From Sulfurovum sp. (GTDB taxonomy: Bacteria; Campylobacterota; Campylobacteria; Campylobacterales; Sulfurovaceae): a DNA stretch of 6,998 nucleotides. The stretch spans positions 1 through 6,998 of the forward strand of contig WFYB01000038.1 in the NCBI GenBank assembly GCA_015490315.1. The letters run 5' to 3'. Of this stretch, positions 1-5,272 are shown one piece after another. The notes under the pieces were generated by a model. That model worked only from the letters and a program-made list of their open reading frames with translations. It was not told the origin of the DNA and made no database searches. How positions within the stretch are numbered: position 1 is the first letter of the stretch; each line of letters starts with the position of its first letter. A program made the position numbers and the translations under genes.

Positions 1-510
1 AACACCACCGATCACGCCTTCGAGTGTCTTGTTGGGGCTGGTATCGGAAAATTTGGTCTTGCCGATCGCTTTGCCTACAAAGAAGGCACCCACGTCGGTC
101 AGTGCGACAGTTGCCAGCAGCCAGAACATCGCAGCGATACCGAAATCTTTATAGAGGATCAGAAAAAAGAGGATGCCGCTGACGGGATAGAGAAAAGGGA
201 GTATCAGTCGTTTGTCAAAATTGTGTAGATAGGCGATCGCCGCTGCGAATATGATCGCTACGAGAAAGAAAAGATCGTCAGGGTTGGGATAAACATAGGC
301 AAAGAGCCAGAGTGCCGCTGCCCAAAAGTAGGCGGAAGGGGAGCGCAGCCCGAAGAGCTTCATCGCCTCATAGAATGCAAAGAGATAGACGACTCCCAAG
401 AAGAGCCACATCACAAAAAAGTTGTCGAGCCAGCCGATCAGACCGACCAAAGCAAGCAGTGCGATACCGGTAAGGATGCGTTGTTGCAGAGAGCTGAGCT
501 TGTTTATCAT
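1..510 (-). CDS. cdsA: Phosphatidate cytidylyltransferase (CDP-diglyceride synthase), N-terminal part
   Basis: The enzyme makes CDP-diacylglycerol from CTP and phosphatidic acid in the inner membrane, the branch point of phospholipid synthesis. I translated the minus strand from the ATG at 510 and obtained 170 open residues that run off the left edge, so the C-terminal part, including the classical CdsA signature, is not in the window. The visible part is almost entirely hydrophobic helices. It ends with the family's conserved stretch: T138-D139-x-G-A, a glycine-rich turn, then S158-P-N-K161-T-x-E164-G, which matches the S-P-x-K-T-x-E-G element of CdsA. A weak GGGA (519-522) lies 8 bases upstream of the ATG. 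The gene follows the NFACT gene after 49 bp on the same strand and has its own likely promoter in that gap. The family assignment is firm and the symbol follows from it. Confidence 0.9.
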   Translation of the reverse strand, partial: MINKLSSLQQRILTGIALLALVGLIGWLDNFFVMWLFLGVVYLFAFYEAMKLFGLRSPSAYFWAAALWLFAYVYPNPDDLFFLVAIIFAAAIAYLHNFDKRLILPFLYPVSGILFFLILYKDFGIAAMFWLLATVALTDVGAFFVGKAIGKTKFSDTSPNKTLEGVIGGV

Positions 511-541
511 AGACTAAATCCCGTTAAAAGTATTAGAAGTA

Positions 542-550
542 ATTATAGCA
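542..550 (-). promoter_or_regulatory. Extended -10 promoter for cdsA
   Basis: On the minus strand the gap between the NFACT stop (560) and the cdsA start (510) reads TGCTATAAT, a perfect TATAAT with the TGn extension. It lies about 31 bases upstream of the cdsA ATG. No good -35 is visible, which is usual for sigma-70 promoters in Campylobacterota. cdsA could therefore be transcribed on its own as well as by read-through from the upstream gene. Confidence 0.6.
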
Positions 551-559
551 GTTTTTGCG

Positions 560-1924
560 TTAAACCCTTATTTCTACGCCCTCTTTGAGTACAGGGATGG
601 TCTGGTATTTGTCATACTCGACATGTGATCCCTCCTGTATCTTGACAAATTTGCGTTTGGTGTAGTCGACAAGATAGTTGCCCGGCTGGTCGGTAGAGAA
701 GTCGACACAGAGTTTGGCGGCAGCATGTAGAACGGATTCAGGAAGGTTTTGCTTGTCGGTACGGATGATGACATGCGATCCGGGGATCTCGCGGGTGTGC
801 ATCCAGATGTCGTTACTCTTGGCAGCTTTGAGCAATACCTGATTCTCTTTGGCGTTGCGTCCGACAAGTACCTTATAGTCCTCTATCCAAAAGAGTTCAC
901 CTTCGCGCATCTTCTCTTTTTTGCGCTGTGATTTGCCTCGTTTGGGTACAAGAAGTTCCAGTTCGTAGGGCTCTTTTGCCTGTGTGATGGCGTAGTGGAT
1001 ATTGTCATAAAAGCTTTTTTTGCTCTGGAGGTTCTCTTTTTCGATGTGAATGTTTTTGGCTTTGTTCTTGGCACGTTTGGCAAGGTTGAAGTAGTGGTCA
1101 CTCATACGGTTGACCTTGATATCTTTAGGCAGAGGGATCGTCACTTCGTTACCCTCAAAATCCCATGTTTTAAGCTTGGTGTCGTAGGGTTTTATCTGAT
1201 AGAGGTTAGCAAGGATGAGGTTGCCGTAGGTGCTGTAGGTGGATGCTTGGGCTTCGAGCTTTTCGGGGCTGGGAAGTTTGTTTATCTCTTTTTGCAGCTT
1301 CTCTATCTTTTTGGCTGTCTGGGTAAGCTTTTGCTGCTTCATATGGGCAAGGCGTTGTTGCTGTATGGTGTGGTATCGCTCCTCCAAGATGGTATCGATA
1401 TCCGTAATATCATTACCGTGATGTTGCTTGTCGGTGCTGTCAGGGGACAGCACCCTACGGGGGATGGGCAGGAGCTCCATCCCCGGCCGTACCACGCGAA
1501 ATGACTGCTGCCCGTCAATGTGCCGCAGTGCCTCGATGACCGTTTCATTTTCATCGAGCAGAATGGCATTGGTGTTTTTACCGGTAAACTCCAGTTGGAG
1601 AAAGACGGTCTGGTTTTTGTAGGCGCTTTTGGGGGCTATTTTGAACCGTAAAATGCGGTCATTCTCCGGTACAGTGACCTCAAGCAGTCTGCTGCCGGCA
1701 AGCAGACTGTGCAACAGGGTGTCAAAGGGTGCGTTGTAGCCCTGAAGCGGACGCTGGCTTGGGGCTTTGTAGACAAAACTGTGCCCGCGGGTCATATTGA
1801 AAAAGTAGCTTTGCTTTTTGTCAAAAACGATCTCGATGGTGTTGTCCTCGACACGTCTTGCACGAGAGATGAAAGTGAAATCGCTCAGGCGTTTGGCGAT
1901 GGTTTGCAGTTCGGTAAGTTTCAT
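560..1924 (-). CDS. NFACT-family protein, RqcH/Rqc2-like (also annotated as fibronectin-binding protein), short form
   Basis: NFACT proteins bind stalled 60S/50S-tRNA complexes, and bacterial RqcH adds C-terminal alanine tails that mark the nascent chain for degradation. In this 454-residue protein, residues 1-155 form the NFACT-N domain, with N-D89-R90, matching the functionally important Asp-Arg pair of RqcH, and the L-E-F-T-G-K-N-T-N-A-I-L strand. Residues about 180-335 are charged coiled-coil helices. Residues about 345-454 form the NFACT-R (DUF814) domain with D-I-W-M-H-T-R-E-I-P-G-S-H. Many RqcH proteins have about 550-570 residues and a helix-hairpin-helix domain between NFACT-N and the coiled coil; little room is left for that here. 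I chose the ATG at 1924 (M-K-L-T-E-L) because a GGGA lies just upstream. An in-frame TTG at 1957 would add 11 residues but has no ribosome binding site and lies in a palindromic repeat. RqcH activity itself is inferred. Confidence 0.85.
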   Translation of the reverse strand: MKLTELQTIAKRLSDFTFISRARRVEDNTIEIVFDKKQSYFFNMTRGHSFVYKAPSQRPLQGYNAPFDTLLHSLLAGSRLLEVTVPENDRILRFKIAPKSAYKNQTVFLQLEFTGKNTNAILLDENETVIEALRHIDGQQSFRVVRPGMELLPIPRRVLSPDSTDKQHHGNDITDIDTILEERYHTIQQQRLAHMKQQKLTQTAKKIEKLQKEINKLPSPEKLEAQASTYSTYGNLILANLYQIKPYDTKLKTWDFEGNEVTIPLPKDIKVNRMSDHYFNLAKRAKNKAKNIHIEKENLQSKKSFYDNIHYAITQAKEPYELELLVPKRGKSQRKKEKMREGELFWIEDYKVLVGRNAKENQVLLKAAKSNDIWMHTREIPGSHVIIRTDKQNLPESVLHAAAKLCVDFSTDQPGNYLVDYTKRKFVKIQEGSHVEYDKYQTIPVLKEGVEIRV

Positions 1925-1932
1925 AGTGTTCC

Positions 1933-1955
1933 CGTAGGGTGCGTAATTGCGCACC
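1933..1955. repeat. REP-like palindrome with GTAG foot
   Basis: On the plus strand, CC then GTAG (1934-1937) is followed by a hairpin: stem GGTGCG (1938-1943), a 6-base centre, stem CGCACC (1950-1955). A GTAG or GTGG tetranucleotide at the base of an imperfect palindrome is the hallmark of REP sequences moved by RAYT-type (REP-associated tyrosine) transposases. The element lies immediately upstream of the NFACT start, so in the NFACT mRNA it forms a hairpin right before the ribosome binding site. The structure is seen directly; membership of a dispersed family is inferred from memory of similar repeats in proteobacterial genomes. Confidence 0.6.
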
Positions 1956-1966
1956 AAATTGAATCT

Positions 1967-1975
1967 AAAATATCA
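1967..1975 (-). promoter_or_regulatory. Possible extended -10 promoter for the NFACT gene
   Basis: On the minus strand TGATATTTT reads as a TGn-extended -10 (TATTTT), about 43 bases upstream of the NFACT ATG and between the two palindromic elements. If used, the transcript would begin just before the REP-like hairpin. The hexamer has two mismatches from TATAAT and no clear -35, so support is modest. Confidence 0.35.
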
Positions 1976-1984
1976 GGTATACAT

Positions 1985-2012
1985 CCCCAACGAGGAGGTT
2001 GGGAACGAGGGT
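1985..2012. repeat. Second palindromic intergenic element
   Basis: Stem CCCAAC (1986-1991) pairs with GTTGGG (1998-2003) around the loop GAGGAG, and is followed by AACGAGGG. Read on the minus strand it starts CTCGTTCCCAAC and ends GTTGGGGATG, which resembles the widely scattered GTTCCCA...TGGGAATG palindromes of many proteobacterial genomes. There is no T-run on either side, so it is not an intrinsic terminator. It sits upstream of the leuC promoter. The hairpin is certain, the family membership is inferred. Confidence 0.5.
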
Positions 2013-2047
2013 AAAATCATCAATGAAATTCTACCATAACTTTATTT

Positions 2048-2056
2048 TGCTATAAT
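2048..2056 (+). promoter_or_regulatory. leuC promoter (extended -10)
   Basis: TGCTATAAT is a perfect -10 hexamer (2051-2056) with the TGn extension, preceded by a T-rich stretch. The start codon is 38 bases downstream of the hexamer. An AAGGA ribosome binding site (2082-2086) lies 7 bases before the leuC ATG. The nine bases are identical to the promoter proposed for cdsA, which supports both. Confidence 0.7.
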
Positions 2057-2093
2057 TCGCGCAATTAATGATAACAATTTTAAGGATTTTCCT

Positions 2094-3374
2094 ATGGGAC
2101 AAACAATTACCGAAAAGATCTTCTCCGAGCATGCCGGGCGTGACGTCTATGCCGGTGAGATCGTCAGAGTACCGATCGATATGACCATCGGTAACGACAT
2201 TACCACCCCTATCTCCATCAAAGCCTTTGAAGAGAGTGGGGCAGAGAAACTTGTCAATCCTGACGGTTTTGCCATTGTGATGGATCACTATATCCCTGCC
2301 AAAGATATCGCCTCTGCCAATCAGGCAAAGATCAGCCGTGAGTTTGCCTACAAGCATGACCTCAAGTATTTCTTCGATGAAAAAGATATGGGGATCGAGC
2401 ATGCACTCTTGCCTGAAAAGGGACTGGTCATCCCCGGTGATGTGATCATCGGTGCAGACAGCCACACCTGTACACACGGCGCACTGGGTGCTTTCTCGAC
2501 GGGGATGGGGAGTACCGACATCTCCTTCTCCATCATCACCGGCGGCAACTGGTTTAAAGTCCCTGAGTCTATCAAGGTTAATCTGATCGGCAAACCGGGC
2601 AAACATATCTACGGCAAGGACATCATCCTTGAGCTGATCCGCATCCTTGGTGTGGATGGCGCACTCTACAAAGCGATCGAGTTTACCGGAGAGGGTGTGC
2701 AGTATCTTGGTATGAGTGACCGCTTCTCTATGTGTAACATGGCGATCGAAGCGGGTGCCAAGAGTGGTATCTTCGCGATTGATGAGGTATCCCAAGCTTA
2801 CCTTGATGAGCGTGCTGAAGCAAACGGTGGGCTGCGAAGCGAGCCAAAACTTCACTATTCCGATGAAGATGCGACCTACTGTCAGGAGATCACCATCGAT
2901 ATGGCAAACCTCTCTCCTGTCATTGCCTACCCATTCCTGCCAAGCAACGGAAAGCCCGTAGAGCAGGCGGTAGCCGATGATCTTAAGATCGATCAGGTGA
3001 TGATCGGCAGCTGTACCAACGGGCGGCTTGAAGATTTGCGTGTTGCCGCAGAGATCGTCAAAGGCAAGCGTGTGGCGAAACATACTCGTATGATTGTTAC
3101 CCCTGCAACCCAGAAGATCTTGATGCAGGCACAGCATGAAGGGATCATCGATACCCTCATCGAAGCGGGAGCAGTGGTGAGCAACCCAACTTGTGGTGCC
3201 TGTCTTGGCGGCTATATGGGTATCCTTGGTGACGGTGAGCGTTGTGTGGCGACAACCAACCGTAACTTTGTCGGTCGTATGGGTGCGCGAACTTCCGAGA
3301 TCTACCTTGCCAACTCAGCCGTCGCAGCGGCAAGTGCCATTGCTGGGAAGATTGTTGATCCGAGGGATATTTAG
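2094..3374 (+). CDS. leuC: 3-isopropylmalate dehydratase large subunit
   Basis: LeuC with its small partner LeuD isomerises 2-isopropylmalate to 3-isopropylmalate in leucine synthesis, using a cytoplasmic [4Fe-4S] cluster of the aconitase type. The 426-residue length fits the shorter LeuC subfamily of about 420 residues. Visible family motifs are D-S-H-T-C-T-H-G in the N-terminal third, G-S-C307-T-N-G-R, and P-T-C367-G-A-C370-L-G-G; C307, C367 and C370 are the three cluster ligands. The C-terminal N-R-N-F-x-G-R-M-G and Y-L-A-N-S segments are also typical. Start choice is clear, with a ribosome binding site at 2082-2086 and a strong promoter at 2048. No leuD or leuB lies next to it in the window; the next gene is a small membrane protein. 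The related homoaconitase large subunit is the main alternative, but LeuC is much more likely here. Confidence 0.95.
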   Translation: MGQTITEKIFSEHAGRDVYAGEIVRVPIDMTIGNDITTPISIKAFEESGAEKLVNPDGFAIVMDHYIPAKDIASANQAKISREFAYKHDLKYFFDEKDMGIEHALLPEKGLVIPGDVIIGADSHTCTHGALGAFSTGMGSTDISFSIITGGNWFKVPESIKVNLIGKPGKHIYGKDIILELIRILGVDGALYKAIEFTGEGVQYLGMSDRFSMCNMAIEAGAKSGIFAIDEVSQAYLDERAEANGGLRSEPKLHYSDEDATYCQEITIDMANLSPVIAYPFLPSNGKPVEQAVADDLKIDQVMIGSCTNGRLEDLRVAAEIVKGKRVAKHTRMIVTPATQKILMQAQHEGIIDTLIEAGAVVSNPTCGACLGGYMGILGDGERCVATTNRNFVGRMGARTSEIYLANSAVAAASAIAGKIVDPRDI

Positions 3375-3376
3375 TA

Positions 3377-3592
3377 ATGAAACAGGGGATAAAAACTATA
3401 CTTATAGTTATTAGTCTCTTGTTTTTCTTTTTTTGTTTAAGTGGGTTTATGATGATGGGAAGCTTTTCTGTGCTTGCTCCTGTGGAACAAAAAGAGCATT
3501 ATCAATTTGTTGTAAACCTATACGTATCTGGCATTATATTGTCTATTCTCTTAGTTCTTTATCTAATATTTTTTGTAAAGACCTCTAAATAA
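3377..3592 (+). CDS. Small two-helix membrane protein, unknown function
   Basis: I do not recognise this 71-residue protein. It starts M-K-Q-G and has two clear hydrophobic segments, about residues 6-28 and 45-67, joined by a short polar loop (P-V-E-Q-K-E-H), and ends in K-T-S-K. It therefore probably sits in the inner membrane as a hairpin. The ATG comes two bases after the leuC stop codon, and its likely ribosome binding site GAGGGA (3362-3367) lies inside the end of leuC. It is therefore probably co-transcribed with leuC and translationally coupled to it. It is visibly more AT-rich than leuC, which could mean relaxed selection or a recent arrival. No function can be given from the sequence. 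Confidence 0.65.
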   Translation: MKQGIKTILIVISLLFFFFCLSGFMMMGSFSVLAPVEQKEHYQFVVNLYVSGIILSILLVLYLIFFVKTSK

Positions 3593-3654
3593 AATTGCTT
3601 AAGTTTTCTGTTGTAGATTAAGTAAAATTTTTCTTCTAAAACAGAGTGTATTAA

Positions 3655-3673
3655 AGCTTTAATTTATAAAGCT
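3655..3673. repeat. Inverted repeat in the spacer before the thioesterase
   Basis: AGCTTTA (3655-3661) and TAAAGCT (3667-3673) form a perfect 7-bp inverted repeat around the loop ATTTA, in the AT-rich 163-bp spacer 3593-3755. It is not followed by a T-run, so it is not a convincing terminator. It lies about 40 bases upstream of the candidate -10 at 3711 and could be an operator, but in AT-rich DNA chance is also possible. Confidence 0.3.
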
Positions 3674-3710
3674 GAAACTACTGTTTCTATCTTTTGTTGA
3701 TTTTGCATAG

Positions 3711-3716
3711 TATGAT
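3711..3716 (+). promoter_or_regulatory. Candidate -10 for the thioesterase gene
   Basis: TATGAT lies 39 bases upstream of the GTG start, after a T-rich stretch. No well-spaced -35 is present. It is the best -10 candidate in the spacer, but one mismatch in AT-rich DNA is weak evidence. Confidence 0.35.
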
Positions 3717-3755
3717 GTTCATTATGTATTCCCGATAAAATCAAGGAGTAAACTG

Positions 3756-4154
3756 GTGAAGATATTTAATTATACATTTTATGTTTCCAGAGATGAGATT
3801 GACTTCAACGGGCATGTCCACAACGTTACCTATCTCTCATGGATGATAGAAGCGGCAACAAAACACTCAGAGTCGGTGGGTGCAGGGCATGAAGTGTGTC
3901 TGACATATGGTGGTATATGGGTAGCAAAGTCGCACCATATCGAGTACAAAAAACCAGCATTTGAAAATGATGTGTTGCAGATGAAAACATGGATAGAGGA
4001 TATTGGAAAGATAGCCTCTACACGCAGTTATGAGATTAGCCGCATAGAGGATGGCACCATTGTCTGTGAGGGTGCAACGGAGTGGGTTTTTGTAGACAGT
4101 GAAACAATGCGTCCAAAGAAGATACCGGATGAAATTCTGGCAGCATTTATATAA
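3756..4154 (+). CDS. Hot-dog-fold acyl-CoA/acyl-ACP thioesterase
   Basis: This 132-residue protein has the length and pattern of single-domain 4HBT/YbgC-type thioesterases, which hydrolyse acyl-CoA or acyl-ACP thioesters in the cytoplasm. The N-terminal segment D13-E-I-D16-F-N-G-H20-V-H-N23-x-x-Y26-L-x-W29 matches the family motif D-x-x-G-H-V-x-N-x-x-Y-L around the central hot-dog helix, with E32 on that helix. The later H-H-I-E-Y-K-K-P-A and E-W-V-F-V-D segments fit the beta-sheet. The start is GTG at 3756, supported by AAGGAG (3743-3748) 7 bases upstream. It stands alone: the previous gene ends 163 bp away and the next gene has its own promoter. The natural substrate cannot be told; FatA-like acyl-ACP thioesterases and YbgC-like acyl-CoA thioesterases are both possible. 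Confidence 0.8.
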   Translation: MKIFNYTFYVSRDEIDFNGHVHNVTYLSWMIEAATKHSESVGAGHEVCLTYGGIWVAKSHHIEYKKPAFENDVLQMKTWIEDIGKIASTRSYEISRIEDGTIVCEGATEWVFVDSETMRPKKIPDEILAAFI

Positions 4155-4164
4155 AATTTCAAAT

Positions 4165-4186
4165 TTGACAATTTTTTGACAATTTT
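4165..4186 (+). repeat. Perfect 11-bp tandem repeat in the CZB promoter region
   Basis: TTGACAATTTT occurs twice with no gap (4165-4175 and 4176-4186). Each copy contains a perfect -35 hexamer TTGACA. The 11-bp period is close to one helical turn, so a protein bound to both copies would contact the same DNA face. The repeat ends four bases before the -10 at 4191. Confidence 0.7.
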
Positions 4187-4190
4187 AAGT

Positions 4191-4196
4191 TACAAT
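4191..4196 (+). promoter_or_regulatory. Promoter -10 for the riboswitch/CZB transcript
   Basis: TACAAT has one mismatch from TATAAT and would place the transcript start near 4203, about 20 bases before the structured leader. The first TTGACA copy (4165-4170) is 20 bases away, longer than ideal; the second (4176-4181) is only 9 bases away. The spacing is imperfect but Campylobacterota promoters depend little on the -35. Confidence 0.5.
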
Positions 4197-4221
4197 GCCA
4201 CTTCAAAATTCAAAATAACAA

Positions 4222-4310
4222 ATTGAATCGATTGTGCCACCCTTGCTGTGAGGCAAGTGTACGGAAAGCCACGGGACTCGATGGGAGTTAGCCGGGTTGC
4301 TTGATTTGAT
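4222..4310 (+). promoter_or_regulatory. GEMM-like (cyclic di-GMP-I class) riboswitch aptamer
   Basis: The leader folds by eye into the three-helix GEMM layout. P1 pairs 4222-4231 with 4301-4310 (10 pairs, three of them G-U). P2 pairs CTTGCT (4242-4247) with GGCAAG (4252-4257), closed by the GNRA tetraloop GTGA (4248-4251). P3 pairs CC (4269-4270) and CGG (4272-4274) with CCG (4292-4294) and GG (4295-4296), with an unpaired A at 4271, and continues as GACTC (4275-4279) with GAGTT (4285-4289). The joining sequence ACGGAAAGCC (4261-4270) and TAGCCGGGTTGC (4289-4300) resemble the conserved ACGCAAAGCC and AGC-GGGGUU segments of the family. GTGCCACCC at 4234-4242 fits the GGGCAAACC segment only loosely. 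Ligands of this class are c-di-GMP or 3',3'-cGAMP. Family membership is a manual alignment from memory, not a covariance-model hit. Confidence 0.65.
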
Positions 4311-4326
4311 CTTAGGAGACTAAATC
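4303..4326 (+). promoter_or_regulatory. Ribosome-binding-site hairpin, expression platform
   Basis: GATTTG (4303-4308) pairs with TAAATC (4321-4326), and after one A-C mismatch TCT (4310-4312) pairs with AGA (4317-4319), leaving the loop TAGG. The hairpin ends at the base before the ATG and buries the AGGAG ribosome binding site (4314-4318). Its 5' arm is also the 3' strand of P1 (4301-4310), so the two cannot form together. Ligand binding should stabilise P1 and free the ribosome binding site, predicting translation ON with ligand. No terminator-type hairpin with a T-run is seen. Confidence 0.55.
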
Positions 4327-4803
4327 ATGCTAACAAAATCGGTAGTTCTACAGGAATTAAGTAAAGCAAAGATCGCCCATATGCGCTGGGTCAAACGTGC
4401 GGATCACCTTATCTCCGGTCTTCCGGTAGACAAAGAGTTTGTCCCCCTTGAGGCAACGACATGCGGTTTTGGAAGATGGCTCTATGGAGACGTAGGCAAT
4501 AAACTTCGTATTACAGATCGATTTCAGCATCTTATTGAGCAAATTGAGTTTCATCATGACAATCTTCATGATACCTATAGCAAAATATACAGCATCTATT
4601 TTGTAATGCCTGAGAAGCGGTCGATTTTGCATAAGATAGTGACTTTTAACAGCAAAAAGGTCTCTGCCAAAGAGAAGGAAGAGGCTAAAAAATACTTTGA
4701 ACAGTTGAAAAAATCTTCTGAAGACCTGATTGCCCTGCTTGACAGATTTGAGAGAGAGATACGAGAAGCCTCTTCGTTTACAGAATTGAATGAGGTGGTT
4801 TAG
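4327..4803 (+). CDS. Stand-alone CZB (chemoreceptor zinc-binding) domain protein
   Basis: CZB domains bind zinc through three histidines and one cysteine and act as sensors in chemoreceptors and in the diguanylate cyclase DgcZ. In this 158-residue soluble protein the four ligands are visible in the expected order and spacing: H18 in H-M-R-W, C46 in C-G-F-G-R-W, and H77 and H81 in H-H-D-N-L-H. Residues 1-90 therefore make the CZB helical bundle; residues about 95-158 are highly charged helices that could form a coiled coil or contact a partner. No GGDEF, methyl-accepting or membrane segment is attached, so the protein probably works by binding another protein or by buffering or sensing zinc or oxidants. 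The start has AGGAG (4314-4318) 8 bases upstream, inside a hairpin linked to the upstream riboswitch-like leader. Its stop overlaps that of the convergent Nudix gene. The domain call is strong, the cellular role is unknown. Confidence 0.85.
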   Translation: MLTKSVVLQELSKAKIAHMRWVKRADHLISGLPVDKEFVPLEATTCGFGRWLYGDVGNKLRITDRFQHLIEQIEFHHDNLHDTYSKIYSIYFVMPEKRSILHKIVTFNSKKVSAKEKEEAKKYFEQLKKSSEDLIALLDRFEREIREASSFTELNEVV

Positions 4804-5267
4804 GTAAGAGATATATTTTTCTCAAGACGTTCCAATATGGGCTCCTGATATTTGACGATCAGTGATTTTGCCTGATCGATGGGTATCCAGGCTGCTTTAT
4901 CGATTTCCGGGAATGACGCTTTTTGACCGCTGTGCGGCGGCCACTCTATGGTAAACCTATTGGAGTGGATAGCAGTGTCGAAGTCGGCAGGGGTCGTCCA
5001 GACATGTAATCTCTTCTGCCCGTTGCTTACATCACCCAAAAAGTGAAAGCTTTGATCCAGACGGTTTGCTGTGAGCTGTTTGCCGGTCTCCTCTTCAAAT
5101 TCCCGTTTGGCAGCATCCAATAGCTCCTCGCCGGGTTTGGCTTCACCTTTGATAATGCTCCAGCTTCTGGGTCTGTTTTTCCAATAGGGACCGCCCATAT
5201 GCCCCAAGTAGACCTCTATCCCTCTTGGGGTACGCCGATAGGGCAGAATACCGGCACTCTCTATCAT
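4800..5267 (-). CDS. Nudix hydrolase
   Basis: Nudix enzymes hydrolyse nucleoside diphosphates linked to another group, often as housecleaning of damaged nucleotides. The 155-residue protein carries a complete Nudix box: G41-x5-E47-x7-R55-E56-F57-x-E59-E60-x-G62, with only the last hydrophobic position (K63) off consensus. The N-terminal S-A-G-I-L-P-Y-R, the G-H-x-G-G-P-Y-W segment and S-W-S-I-I-K-G before the box resemble a family of predicted NTP pyrophosphohydrolases (COG4119-like), from memory. The start at 5267 comes 5 bases after the sdhB stop, so it is the last gene of the sdhAB transcript; its ribosome binding site is poor, which suggests coupling to sdhB translation. Its stop TAA (4800-4802) overlaps the CZB stop TAG (4801-4803) on the other strand. 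Substrate cannot be told. Confidence 0.88.
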   Translation of the reverse strand: MIESAGILPYRRTPRGIEVYLGHMGGPYWKNRPRSWSIIKGEAKPGEELLDAAKREFEEETGKQLTANRLDQSFHFLGDVSNGQKRLHVWTTPADFDTAIHSNRFTIEWPPHSGQKASFPEIDKAAWIPIDQAKSLIVKYQEPILERLEKNISLT

Positions 5268-5272
5268 CCTGA

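Noticed and set aside
995..1504. Plus-strand open frame of 169 codons
   Set aside because: It is antisense to the coiled-coil part of the NFACT gene and its hydrophobic, cysteine-rich translation resembles no family; it is a shadow frame.
1925..1957. Upstream TTG start for the NFACT gene adding 11 residues
   Set aside because: No ribosome binding site precedes it, it lies in the palindrome, and M-K-L-T-E-L at 1924 is a better N-terminus.
2031..3137. Long open frame (368 codons) on the minus strand
   Set aside because: It lies wholly opposite leuC, shows no family motifs, and arises from the codon pattern of leuC. leuC has clear cluster motifs, a promoter and a ribosome binding site.
3598..3633. 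Possible terminator after the small membrane protein gene (CTTAA/TTAAG stem then AAAATTTTT)
   Set aside because: Only five AT-rich pairs around a 15-base loop, and the T-run does not directly follow the stem; too weak to call.
3593..3755. Possible small RNA or second riboswitch in the AT-rich spacer
   Set aside because: Apart from one 7-bp inverted repeat and a weak -10 I see no conserved core, terminator or extended pairing.
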